Positions 1-6,933 of a DNA stretch of 13,501 nt are shown one piece after another. The DNA comes from Betaproteobacteria bacterium (GTDB taxonomy: Bacteria > Pseudomonadota > Gammaproteobacteria > Burkholderiales > Burkholderiaceae_C): NCBI GenBank assembly GCA_005884255.1, contig VBDL01000043.1, positions 1-13,501 on the forward strand, written 5' to 3'. How positions within the stretch are numbered: position 1 is the first letter of the stretch; each line of letters begins with the position of its first letter. The notes below the pieces were generated by a model. That model ran no database searches and was not told the origin of the DNA. It worked only from the letters and a program-made list of their open reading frames with translations. The translations under genes were made by a program, and so were the position numbers.

Positions 1-2041
1 GCGGATAGCTGCCCCACTCGCGGCTGGCCACCGCGTGGGTGGTCTCGTCGGTGCGCACGCGCTCCTTCAGCGCGCGGCTGGTGGTCTGCAGCACGTTGCC
101 GTGGATCTGTTGCTGCACGCCGGCCGGGTTGACCATCAGCCCCGCATCGTGGCCGACGACGACGCGGCTCACGTGCACGTCGCCGGTGATCCTGTTGACC
201 TCGACATCGGCCACCCACGCGGCCCAGGCGGAGGCGAAGCCGGGAAACTTGCTGTGCACATAGCGCGCATAGGCGAAGCCCTGGCCCTTGAGGATGTCGC
301 CTTCAGCCCTTTGCTGCTGCGGCTGCGTGTGCGCGATCCATCCGGCGCGCTCGGCGGTGGCCTGCACCAGATCGACGGCGCGCGGGTCCTTCAGGTGCTG
401 CAGCCGGTACTCCACCGGGTCGACCTGCGCCTCGCTCGCCAGCTCGTCGATGTAGCTCTCGTGCGCGAACGAATTGGGCAGCGCCGACACGCCGCGCAGC
501 CACGACGCGCGCAGGATCGGCGCCATGTCGTTCGCCGCGACGCGCAGGTTCGCGTAGGCATAGGGCGGCACCGCAGTGCGGTCGCCCATCTGGTAGGCCT
601 GCGCGTCGGGCGCGATGGTCCGCGTGAGCAGCAGCGCCAGCGTCGGCGCGCCGTTCGACGGGTATGAAGTCTGGAAGTCGTAGGCGGCGATCGAGCCGTC
701 TTCGTTCAGCCCGCCGTTCACCTGCATCAGCTGCGCCGCGCCCTTGGGCTCCCACGCATGCTCCTGCTCGCGCGTGAGCTGCACGCGCACCGGCGCGCCC
801 ACCGCACGCGACAGCAGCGCTGCATCGGCGGCCACGTCGTCGGCGCAGTTGCGGCCATAGCAGCCGGCGGCCTCCATGCGGATCACGTCGATCGCGGTGT
901 CCGCGAGGCCCGTGAGGCGCGCGAGATCGGCGCGCAGCACGTGCGGGTTCTGCGTGCCGGCCCACACGGTGAGCGTGCTGCCTTGCCAATCGGCCAGCGC
1001 GCACGACGGGCCGATCGACGCATGCATCTGGTACGGCCACACGTAGCTGCGCGGCATCGGCTTCGCCGCGCCGGCGATCGCGGCGTCGACGTCGCCCTGC
1101 TCGGCGAGCATCCGCTTCGTCGACGGGTTGTTGCGCAGCGCATGCTCGAGGTCGCCCAACGCCGGCATGCCGGGCCACGGCTTCCAGCGCACGTCGAGCG
1201 CACGCATCGCGGCCTCGGCCTGCTCTTCGCGCTCGGCGACGATGCCGATGAAGTCGCCAATCACGACGGTCTTCACGATGCCGGGCAGCTGCGCAATCGA
1301 CGATTCGTCGACCGACTCCAGCGTGTTGCCAACGAACTCGCCCGCATCGACGCCGGCATACGGCGGCCGCACGACGCGGCCGTGCAGCATGCCGGGCACA
1401 CGCATGTCGTGCACGAAGACGAGCTCGCCGGTGGCCTTGGCGGGGATGTCGACGCGTGGGACCGATTGGCCGACGACGCGGTAGTCGTCGGGCGATTTCA
1501 GCGGCGCCTGCGTGTCGATCTTCAGCTCGACGTGGCGGTCCTTCAGGAGCTGCGCGTAGCTGATGCGCCGCTCCGCCTCACCGCGCACGCGCACGGCGCC
1601 GTGGCGCACGTCGAGCTGCTCGATCGGCGTTTGCAATGCCGCGGCTGCCTGCTCGAGCAACCATGCGCGCGCGGTGGCCACCGCTTGGCGCAGTGGCACC
1701 GCATGGATCTGGATCGATGCGCTGGCGATGGTCGCGCCCTGGTTGGGGGCGCGCGCGGTGTCGCCGAGCACCATGTTCACGCAGGAGAGCGCGACATCGA
1801 GCTCCTCGGCGGCCGTGCGGATGCCGGTGCCGAGATCGACGTGGCCGTGCAACGCGGTGACGCTGCCGTCGTCCCACACGGCGACGAGGATCTCGACGCC
1901 TTCGGCCGGGTTGCCCGGCACCAGCGTCGGCTGCCCCGGCGCGGGTAGCGGCGCCGGCGGCGGGTCGCGCACGACGAGCAGCACGCCCGTCGCCTCATGA
2001 AAATCGGCCCGCGTGTGCGGCAGATCCGCTCGGCGGGTCAT
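1..2041 (-). CDS. Molybdopterin-binding subunit of a xanthine dehydrogenase-family hydroxylase (partial, C-terminus off the left edge)
   Basis: Large catalytic subunit of a molybdenum hydroxylase of the two-subunit isoquinoline 1-oxidoreductase / nicotinate dehydrogenase B type. These enzymes hydroxylate a ring carbon with water and pass electrons to the partner (2Fe-2S) subunit. The frame is open from ATG 2041 to the window edge, giving 680 residues. Residues 66-77 read GHVDLGTGIRTA, the conserved early motif of the family. Around residues 320-360 come SYVWPYQMHAS and VIRMEAAGCYGRNCADD, and the visible part ends in SREWGSYP. The C-terminal region with the expected GxGE catalytic glutamate lies outside the window. 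The N-terminus has no convincing Tat signal (RADFHEATG only loosely resembles one), so a cytoplasmic location is inferred. The start overlaps the stop of the (2Fe-2S) gene as ATGA, implying translational coupling. The substrate is unknown. The family is sure; the specific enzyme is not. Confidence 0.9.
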   Translation of the reverse strand, partial: MTRRADLPHTRADFHEATGVLLVVRDPPPAPLPAPGQPTLVPGNPAEGVEILVAVWDDGSVTALHGHVDLGTGIRTAAEELDVALSCVNMVLGDTARAPNQGATIASASIQIHAVPLRQAVATARAWLLEQAAAALQTPIEQLDVRHGAVRVRGEAERRISYAQLLKDRHVELKIDTQAPLKSPDDYRVVGQSVPRVDIPAKATGELVFVHDMRVPGMLHGRVVRPPYAGVDAGEFVGNTLESVDESSIAQLPGIVKTVVIGDFIGIVAEREEQAEAAMRALDVRWKPWPGMPALGDLEHALRNNPSTKRMLAEQGDVDAAIAGAAKPMPRSYVWPYQMHASIGPSCALADWQGSTLTVWAGTQNPHVLRADLARLTGLADTAIDVIRMEAAGCYGRNCADDVAADAALLSRAVGAPVRVQLTREQEHAWEPKGAAQLMQVNGGLNEDGSIAAYDFQTSYPSNGAPTLALLLTRTIAPDAQAYQMGDRTAVPPYAYANLRVAANDMAPILRASWLRGVSALPNSFAHESYIDELASEAQVDPVEYRLQHLKDPRAVDLVQATAERAGWIAHTQPQQQRAEGDILKGQGFAYARYVHSKFPGFASAWAAWVADVEVNRITGDVHVSRVVVGHDAGLMVNPAGVQQQIHGNVLQTTSRALKERVRTDETTHAVASREWGSYP

Positions 2042-2574
2042 GGATTCGGATTCGTAGGGTGGGCTTCAGCCCACGGGTTCTCCGCGTGGGCTGAAGCCCA
2101 CCCTACGGCTCTATGCACGGCATCAAGGATTTCCAGATGAGTGCCGCACCGGCACAAGTTGTGCGACAGCGCGTCCCTCACCTGCTGCTCCGTCGGCCGC
2201 GGCGTGCGCTCCAGCAGCGCCACCGTCGCGATGATCATGCCGTTGAGGCAGTAGCCGCACTTCGCCGCCTGCGCGTCGATGAAGGCCTGCTGCACCGGAT
2301 GCGGCTTCTCGCGGCTGCCCAGCCCTTCGAGCGTGGTGACCTCGCGCCCGGCCACGCCGCCCACCGGCACGATGCACGAGCGCGCCGGCACGCCGTCGAG
2401 CAGCACCAGGCAGGCGCCGCATTCGCCGAGGCCGCAGCCGTACTTCGGGCCGTTGAGCTGCAGGTCGTTGCGCAGCACCTGCAGCAGCGACGCATCGGCC
2501 GGCACCGCGAGCGCATGCGCCTGGCCGTTGACCGTCAACGCGATCGGTTTCGCTTCAGCGCACGAGGCTGCCAT
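2038..2574 (-). CDS. (2Fe-2S)-binding subunit of the molybdenum hydroxylase, with a repeat-encoded C-terminal tail
   Basis: Small electron-transfer subunit carrying two (2Fe-2S) clusters, partner of the molybdopterin subunit downstream. It has 178 residues. The N-terminal ferredoxin-like domain has Cys47, Cys52, Cys55 (YGCGLGECGAC) and Cys67. The C-terminal helical domain has Cys106, Cys109 (CGYC), Cys141 and Cys143 (CRC). All eight cluster ligands are present. The family domain ends near HLEILDAVHRA (about residue 156). Residues 156-174 are encoded by an inserted palindromic repeat (2053-2107), which lengthens a protein that is usually about 150-160 residues. The ATG at 2574 lies inside the preceding binding-protein gene, a 20-base overlap, with AAGG directly before it and GGAG further upstream. 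A slightly later start is possible. The stop overlaps the next gene's start as ATGA. No FAD subunit gene is visible next to it. Confidence 0.93.
   Translation of the reverse strand: MAASCAEAKPIALTVNGQAHALAVPADASLLQVLRNDLQLNGPKYGCGLGECGACLVLLDGVPARSCIVPVGGVAGREVTTLEGLGSREKPHPVQQAFIDAQAAKCGYCLNGMIIATVALLERTPRPTEQQVRDALSHNLCRCGTHLEILDAVHRAVGWASAHAENPWAEAHPTNPNP
2053..2107. repeat. Paired palindromic repeat (REP/BIME-like) inside a coding region
   Basis: Two 23-base arms, 2053-2075 and 2085-2107, are perfect reverse complements separated by 9 bases. Each arm contains the smaller palindrome GTGGGC-TTCA-GCCCAC, so the structure is nested: either one long 23-bp hairpin or two short ones. A single copy of the same arm occurs at 10093-10113. 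The element lies wholly within the (2Fe-2S) subunit gene, keeps its frame, and ends 12 bases before the ATGA junction with the next gene. From memory, related sequences are common between genes in Proteobacteria and account for VGWASAHPT-like protein tails. I could not check this by search. Confidence 0.88.
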
Positions 2575-3700
2575 CCTTGGTGTACATCTCCAGGTCGACG
2601 AAGCTCGACCCGTTGTGGTTGCGCGGACCGTACTCGACGGGGTAGTCGGCGATTTTCGCGCTACCGAAGCTTTCCATCGCGGCGATGAAGCCGTCGCGCG
2701 TCAGGCCTCTTCCGGAGCGCTTCAGGCCTTCGACGAAGACGCGCGCGGCGATGTAGCCCTCGAGCGCCGTGTAGCTGTCGGCCTTGCTGCCGAACGCTTC
2801 GCGGTCGCGCCGGTAGTCGGCCACGATCGCGTGGCGCGTGAGGCCCGGCGGCGGCACGATGCTCGCGGTGACCAGCCCTTCGAGCCCGCCGTTCAGCCGC
2901 TGCGCGCTGCCCTTCGCATCGGTGATGCCCACCGACAGCGTGTACAGCGGTGCCACGCCGCCGCCGCCGCGGTAGTCGCGCAGGAAGACCTCGACCATGC
3001 GGCCGGCGAGGATCATCACCACGGCGCCGGGCTTGTCCTTCGTCAGCGCACCCACGACGTCCTTCGCATCGGTGGCGGCGATCTCCATCGGCGTCGACTG
3101 CAGCACCTTCACGTCGTACTGCGCGGCGAGCTGCAGGCAGGTCTCGAGGTTGCCCTTGCCGAAGGCGCTGTTCTGGTAGACCACCGCGATGTTGCGGATG
3201 CCCAGGGTCGCCAGGTGGCTGACGATCTTCTTCAGCTCCTGCTGGTAGCTGGCGCGCACGTGGAACAGGTGCTTGTTGAAGTTCGTGCGGAACGACGTGG
3301 TGCCCACCAGCGGCGCGAACATCGGCGCGCCGGCCTGCTCGGCGATCGGCATCGCGGCGATCAGGTTGCCGGTGGCCACGTAGCCGATCAGCGCGAACAC
3401 CTTCTCGTCGTCGAGCAGCTTGCGCGTGTTCTCCGCCGTGCGCTTCGGGTCGTAGCCATCGTCGAGTGACACCAGCTCGAGCTTGCGGCCGAGCACGCCA
3501 CCGGCCTTGTTGACGCGGTCGAAGTACAGCGTGATGCCGGCGCGGTAGTCGTTGCCGAAGTCGGCCGCCGGGCCGCTGAACACGGCGGATTGGCCGACGC
3601 GGATCCGCGTGTCGGTGACGCCCGTCTCTGCTTGCGCTGCGGACACGAGCAGCCCCATGCACGCGGCGGCGAGGCCGCGTGTGAATCCAACCATCCCCAT
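2555..3700 (-). CDS. Branched-chain amino acid-type ABC transporter substrate-binding protein
   Basis: Periplasmic binding protein of the Peripla_BP_6 / LivJ group, 381 residues, the usual length. It captures a small solute outside the inner membrane and delivers it to an ABC permease. Residues 1-24 are a signal peptide (hydrophobic core LAAACMGLLV, cleavage predicted after AQA). The mature start, TRIRVGQSAVFSGPAADFGNDYRAGI, fits the family, as do KAGGVLGRKLELVSLDDGYDP and FAPLVGTTSFR. A GGAG sits about 9 bases before the ATG at 3700, which supports that start over the ATG two codons later. The 3' end overlaps the (2Fe-2S) subunit gene by 20 bases in another frame. This overlap suggests the ligand is the substrate of the hydroxylase. 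Members of this group often bind aromatic acids, amides or urea rather than amino acids, so leucine should not be assumed. Confidence 0.9.
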   Translation of the reverse strand: MGMVGFTRGLAAACMGLLVSAAQAETGVTDTRIRVGQSAVFSGPAADFGNDYRAGITLYFDRVNKAGGVLGRKLELVSLDDGYDPKRTAENTRKLLDDEKVFALIGYVATGNLIAAMPIAEQAGAPMFAPLVGTTSFRTNFNKHLFHVRASYQQELKKIVSHLATLGIRNIAVVYQNSAFGKGNLETCLQLAAQYDVKVLQSTPMEIAATDAKDVVGALTKDKPGAVVMILAGRMVEVFLRDYRGGGGVAPLYTLSVGITDAKGSAQRLNGGLEGLVTASIVPPPGLTRHAIVADYRRDREAFGSKADSYTALEGYIAARVFVEGLKRSGRGLTRDGFIAAMESFGSAKIADYPVEYGPRNHNGSSFVDLEMYTKDGSLVR

Positions 3701-3768
3701 ATCAGTTCTCCATGGTCACATCGGCAGTAAGGCTCTTCTTTGCATGGTGAGCTCCTCGATGGACCGAT

Positions 3769-4533
3769 TCAGACGCTCAGGTAGGCGCGGCGCACCTCGT
3801 CGTTCGCCGCGAGCTCGGCCATCGTCGCCTGGTAGCGGATCTGCCCCTTCTCCAGCACATAGGCACGGTCCGACACCAGCTCGGCGAAATGCATGTTCTG
3901 TTCCGACAGCAGGATGCTCACGCCCTGCGCCTTGAGCTCGAGGATCATCTGTGCCATCTGCTCGACGATCACCGGCGCCACGCCTTCGGAGGGCTCATCG
4001 AGCAGCACGAGGTAGGGGTTGCCCATCAGCGTGCGCGCGACGGTGAGCATCTGCTGCTCGCCGCCACTCATGCGCCCGCCGGGGCGATCAGGCATCTCGC
4101 CGAGGTTGGGGAAGAGCTTGAACAGGGCCTGCGCGGTCCACTGCGGCGCGGCGCTGCCATCGGCCCATTGCCGCGGCGGCTGGCGGCCGACCTCGAGGTT
4201 CTCCAGCACCGTCAGGTCGGCGAAGACGCGCCGGTCCTCGGGCACGAAACCGAGGCCCAGACGCGCCACCGCGTGCGGGTCGCTCTTGGAGATGTCGTGG
4301 CCCATGAAGGCGACGTTGCCGCGGCGCTTGGCCATCAGGCCCATCAGCGTCTTCAAGGTGGTGGACTTGCCGGCGCCGTTGCGCCCCATCAGCGCGACCA
4401 CTTCGCCGCGCCGCACCTGCAAGTCGACGTCGTAGAGGATCTGCGCGGCGCCGTACCAGGCGCACAGGCCCTTGGCATCGAGCAGCGTGTCGCCGCCGTC
4501 CATCGGCACGTGCTTGGGCGGGTTGGGACTCAT
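3769..4533 (-). CDS. livF: LivF-type ATP-binding protein of a branched-chain amino acid-type ABC transporter
   Basis: Cytoplasmic ATPase that powers uptake with a LivG-type partner and LivH/LivM-type permeases. About 254 residues. It has Walker A GRNGAGKST (near residue 50), the LivF-typical VPEDRRVFADLTVLENL, the ABC signature MSGGEQQ (near 155), Walker B YLVLLDEPSEG (near 175) and ILLSEQNMHFAE. I chose ATG 4533 because GGAGG lies 7 bases upstream; the GTG at 4536 is in frame and also possible. It is followed after 68 bases by the substrate-binding protein gene, probably in one operon. The gene upstream on this strand is an unrelated DUF192 gene beyond a repeat-filled gap, so the permease genes and LivG are not adjacent on the upstream side. 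They may lie left of the window or elsewhere. The family is certain; the transported solute is unknown. Confidence 0.92.
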   Translation of the reverse strand: MSPNPPKHVPMDGGDTLLDAKGLCAWYGAAQILYDVDLQVRRGEVVALMGRNGAGKSTTLKTLMGLMAKRRGNVAFMGHDISKSDPHAVARLGLGFVPEDRRVFADLTVLENLEVGRQPPRQWADGSAAPQWTAQALFKLFPNLGEMPDRPGGRMSGGEQQMLTVARTLMGNPYLVLLDEPSEGVAPVIVEQMAQMILELKAQGVSILLSEQNMHFAELVSDRAYVLEKGQIRYQATMAELAANDEVRRAYLSV

Positions 4534-4578
4534 CACGCCGCCTCCGTGGAATGACTACCCCCGTCGCCTGCGGCTCCT

Positions 4579-4618
4579 GGCCCCCCGAGGGGGCCGTCGC
4601 TCCGCCTTGGGGCGGCCC
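4579..4618. repeat. GC-rich intergenic repeat, copy 1
   Basis: A hairpin GGCCCCC-CGA-GGGGGCC (4579-4595) is followed by CTTGGGGCGGCCC (4606-4618). The same two blocks recur in the same order at 6871-6904 after icd, with a slightly different spacing. The element fills most of the gap between the DUF192 gene and livF, so it may act as a terminator or mRNA-stabilising structure for the DUF192 transcript. There is no T-run, so intrinsic termination is doubtful. I recall this type of repeat as widespread in Burkholderiales. Confidence 0.7.
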
Positions 4619-4663
4619 GGCAGCTGCGCTCGAAGTCGGTGCTGCCTACGGCAGCAATCTCGA

Positions 4664-5107
4664 CTAGCGGTTGAAGGGCGCGCCCTGCAGCTTGGTGCCG
4701 GCCTTCAGGCCGCGCTTGGCGAACCAGCCCTGGTTCATCTCGAGCACGAAACGCACCGGCTTGGCCGAGCAGTGCGAATCGAGCGTCTGCGGCTTCATGT
4801 CATCGAGGTTGACGATGGTGCCGTCGTCGGTGATGAAGGCGATGGACAGAGGCAACAGCGTGTTCTTCATCCAGAAGCACTGGGTGGCCGGCTGCTCGAA
4901 GACGAACAGCATGCCGTCCTGCGCGGGCATGGTCTGGCGGAACATCAGGCCGGTGGCGCGCTCGTCTGGCGTCTGCGCCACTTCGGCTCGGATGTTGTGG
5001 ATGCCGGCATTGAGCGTGATGGCCGGCAGCTTCTGCGGGCCGTCCTGGGCGGCGGCCAGCGTGGACACGGCCGCGGCGGCGGCGAGGAGGATCTGGGAGA
5101 GTCTCAT
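4664..5107 (-). CDS. Secreted DUF192 family protein
   Basis: Small exported protein of the DUF192 family, whose biochemical role is not established. The 147 residues start at ATG 5107. This start gives a clean signal peptide (MRLSQILLAAAAA..., cleavage near residue 20) directly before the DUF192 domain. An upstream in-frame extension to 5221 crosses the terminator of the neighbouring gene and is rejected. Family hallmarks are present: RAEVAQTPDERATGLMFRQ, DGMLFVFEQPATQCFWMKNTLLPLSIAFI and LEMNQGWFAKRGLKAGTKL. No strong ribosome-binding site is visible. It appears to be transcribed on its own, after the hairpin at 5155-5177 and before the repeat at 4579-4618. Confidence 0.88.
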   Translation of the reverse strand: MRLSQILLAAAAAVSTLAAAQDGPQKLPAITLNAGIHNIRAEVAQTPDERATGLMFRQTMPAQDGMLFVFEQPATQCFWMKNTLLPLSIAFITDDGTIVNLDDMKPQTLDSHCSAKPVRFVLEMNQGWFAKRGLKAGTKLQGAPFNR

Positions 5108-5154
5108 GTCGGGCAGTGCGGTGTTCGGTGGATTATCGCGGCCCCAAAACGACA

Positions 5155-5177
5155 ATGCCCGGCGCGGAGCCGGGCAT
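5155..5177 (-). terminator. Rho-independent terminator after the small Ala/Lys/Glu protein gene
   Basis: A perfect 9-bp stem, ATGCCCGGC / GCCGGGCAT, has a 5-base loop. Read on the minus strand it is followed by TGTCGTTTT, a weak T-tract. It lies 47 bases after the stop of the small secreted protein gene (5225) and before the DUF192 start (5107), so it should separate the two transcripts. Confidence 0.7.
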
Positions 5178-5224
5178 CGAGCACAAACCCGTGGCAAGCC
5201 AACGGGCTCAGGCGAAACCAAGAA

Positions 5225-5416
5225 TTACTTCTTGGCTTCTTCCTTCTTGGCTTCGGCCTTCTTCTCTTCCTTCTTGGCTTCAGCCTTCTTGGCGGCGCCC
5301 GAAGCGGCGGCAGAAGCGGCAGCGGCCGGCTTGGCCTCTTCCTTCTTGGCGTCAGCGGCGAAGGCGCCGGTGGCGGCGAAAGCGGCGGCGATCAGGGCGG
5401 CCAGGAGCTTGTTCAT
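5225..5416 (-). CDS. Small secreted Ala/Lys/Glu-rich low-complexity protein
   Basis: A 63-residue protein of unknown function. Residues 1-20 form a textbook signal peptide (MNKLLAALI..., cleavage after AFA). The mature part, about 43 residues, is built only from Ala, Lys, Glu, Asp, Pro, Ser and Gly, with about 13 Lys and 8 Glu, and repeats AEAKKEE-type units. It is probably disordered or a single charged helix in the periplasm. I chose ATG 5416 because AAAGG lies about 10 bases upstream and the signal peptide begins there; an in-frame ATG at 5446 would add ten residues before the signal. The gene has its own terminator and is divergent from icd. The DNA repeats (CTTCTTGGCTTC-like units) follow from the peptide repeat and may vary in copy number. 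It is probably real, but no homologous function can be named. Confidence 0.75.
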   Translation of the reverse strand: MNKLLAALIAAAFAATGAFAADAKKEEAKPAAAASAAASGAAKKAEAKKEEKKAEAKKEEAKK

Positions 5417-5562
5417 TTGAATGGACCTTTCGAAAGTTGAATTCACCCCCCTCCAACCGGGAGGCGAGCGGTCAACGCACCGCCGCGCAAGCCGGTTGAC
5501 AGGCGGCGTGACTAAAATGTTCAGTCCAGATCAACACACGTATCGCTGCGGAGCCAGACCAC

Positions 5563-6816
5563 ATGTACCAGCACATCAAGGTGCCCGAGGGCGGGCAGAA
5601 GATCACCGTCAACACGGACTTCTCGCTCAACGTCCCGAACAACCCCATCATTCCGTACATCGAGGGGGACGGCACCGGCTTCGACATCACGCCGGTGATG
5701 ATCAAGGTGGTCGATGCGGCGGTGGAGAAGGCCTACGGCGGCAAGAAGAAGATCCACTGGATGGAGATCTACGCGGGCGAGAAGTCGACCAAGGTCTATG
5801 GGCCGGACGTCTGGCTGCCCGAGGAGACCCTGAAGGTCCTGAAGGACTATGTCGTCTCGATCAAGGGGCCGCTGACGACGCCGGTCGGCGGTGGCATCCG
5901 TTCGCTGAACGTCGCGCTGCGCCAGGAACTGGACCTTTACGTCTGCTTGCGCCCGATCCAGTACTTCAAGGGCGTGCCCTCGCCGGTGAAGGAGCCCGAG
6001 AAGACCAACATGGTCATCTTCCGCGAGAACTCGGAGGACATCTACGCCGGCATCGAGTACGAGGCGCAGTCCGACAAGGCCAAGAAGCTGATCGACTTCC
6101 TCATCAAGGAGATGGGCGTCAAGAAGATCCGCTTCCCGGAGACCTCGGGCATCGGCATCAAGCCGGTCAGCCGCGAAGGCACCGAGCGCCTGGTGCGCAA
6201 GGCCATCCAGTACGCGGTCGACAACGACAAGCCGAGCGTCACGCTGGTTCACAAGGGCAACATCATGAAGTTCACGGAAGGCGGCTTCCGTGACTGGGGC
6301 TACGCCCTGGCGCAGAAGGAGTTCGGCGCCGAGCCCATCGACGGCGGCCCGTGGTCCAAGTTCAAGAACCCGCGCACCGGCCGCGAGATCACCATCAAGG
6401 ATTCGATCGCCGACGCCTTCCTGCAGCAGATCTTGCTGCGCCCGGCCGAATACTCGGTGATCGCGACGCTGAACCTGAACGGCGACTACGTCTCCGACGC
6501 GCTGGCGGCCCAGGTCGGCGGCATCGGCATCGCCCCGGGCGCCAACCTGTCCGACTCGGTGGCCATGTTCGAGGCCACGCACGGCACGGCGCCCAAGTAC
6601 GCCGGCAAGGATTACGTCAACCCGGGTTCGGAAATTCTTTCCGCCGAGATGATGCTGCGCCACATGGGCTGGAAGGAAGCCGCCGACCTGATCATCAGCT
6701 CGATGGAGAAGTCCATCCTGAGCAAGAAGGTGACCTACGACTTCGCCCGCCTGATGGAGGGCGCGACCCAGGTGTCCTGCTCCGGCTTCGGCCAGGTGAT
6801 GATCGACCACATGTGA
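5563..6816 (+). CDS. icd: Isocitrate dehydrogenase (NADP+)
   Basis: TCA cycle enzyme that oxidises and decarboxylates isocitrate to 2-oxoglutarate with reduction of NADP+. It has 417 residues, against 416 in E. coli Icd, and I recognise it as colinear with it. The substrate loop GGIRSLNVALRQELDLYVCLRP holds Ser114, the counterpart of E. coli Ser113, which the AceK kinase phosphorylates. Also present are FRENSEDIYAGIEYE, TLVHKGNIMKFTEG, LNLNGDYVSDALAAQVGGIGIAPGAN and HGTAPKYAGKD. The Lys-Tyr in HGTAPKYAG and the Tyr and Arg of TYDFARLM match the residues that select NADP+ in E. coli. The ATG at 5563 has GGAG 9 bases upstream. It is monocistronic: divergent from the small secreted protein gene and closed by the terminator at 6934-6960. 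Confidence 0.97.
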   Translation: MYQHIKVPEGGQKITVNTDFSLNVPNNPIIPYIEGDGTGFDITPVMIKVVDAAVEKAYGGKKKIHWMEIYAGEKSTKVYGPDVWLPEETLKVLKDYVVSIKGPLTTPVGGGIRSLNVALRQELDLYVCLRPIQYFKGVPSPVKEPEKTNMVIFRENSEDIYAGIEYEAQSDKAKKLIDFLIKEMGVKKIRFPETSGIGIKPVSREGTERLVRKAIQYAVDNDKPSVTLVHKGNIMKFTEGGFRDWGYALAQKEFGAEPIDGGPWSKFKNPRTGREITIKDSIADAFLQQILLRPAEYSVIATLNLNGDYVSDALAAQVGGIGIAPGANLSDSVAMFEATHGTAPKYAGKDYVNPGSEILSAEMMLRHMGWKEAADLIISSMEKSILSKKVTYDFARLMEGATQVSCSGFGQVMIDHM

Positions 6817-6826
6817 GCGCCGCGCC

Positions 6827-6868
6827 CCCTGGGGTAATGAGTGCCCCCAGGGCTCGGCTTGCCGAGCC
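6827..6868 (+). other. Stacked hairpins just after icd
   Basis: Two overlapping stem-loops follow the icd stop by about ten bases. The first is CCCTGGGG (6827-6834) pairing with CCCCAGGG (6845-6852). The second is GGCTCGGC-TT-GCCGAGCC (6851-6868). They share two bases, so they compete or stack. Neither has a T-run. They could protect the icd mRNA end or assist termination, which is an inference. Confidence 0.55.
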
Positions 6869-6870
6869 CG

Positions 6871-6904
6871 CCCCCCGAGGGGGTCAACGAACTTGGGGCG
6901 GCCC
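6871..6904. repeat. GC-rich intergenic repeat, copy 2
   Basis: CCCCCCGAGGGGG (6871-6883, able to form a 5-bp hairpin) is followed after 8 bases by CTTGGGGCGGCCC (6892-6904). Both 13-base blocks are identical to those at 4581-4593 and 4606-4618. The spacer between them differs in length (8 against 12 bases) and in sequence, so the two blocks are what is conserved. Confidence 0.7.
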
Positions 6905-6933
6905 TTCGTTTCGTTGAGGGCGCAACGCGATGC

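Noticed and set aside
758..1948. A 396-codon open frame on the plus strand
   Set aside because: It is antisense to the molybdopterin subunit, whose frame is clearly conserved. The composition is typical of a shadow frame.
2279..3469. A 396-codon open frame on the plus strand
   Set aside because: It is antisense to the substrate-binding protein and the (2Fe-2S) subunit and has no recognisable domain.
4641..4655. Hairpin GCTGCC-TAC-GGCAGC after the DUF192 stop, as a terminator
   Set aside because: The stem is only 6 bp with no T-run on the minus strand, so it is too weak to call.
5108..5221. Longer DUF192 protein starting at 5221
   Set aside because: The extra residues would precede a signal peptide and are encoded across the terminator hairpin at 5155-5177.
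5496..5518. TTGACA followed by TAAAAT upstream of icd, as an icd promoter
   Set aside because: The boxes are only 11 bases apart, far from the 16-18 needed for a sigma-70 promoter, and neither has a good partner at the right distance.
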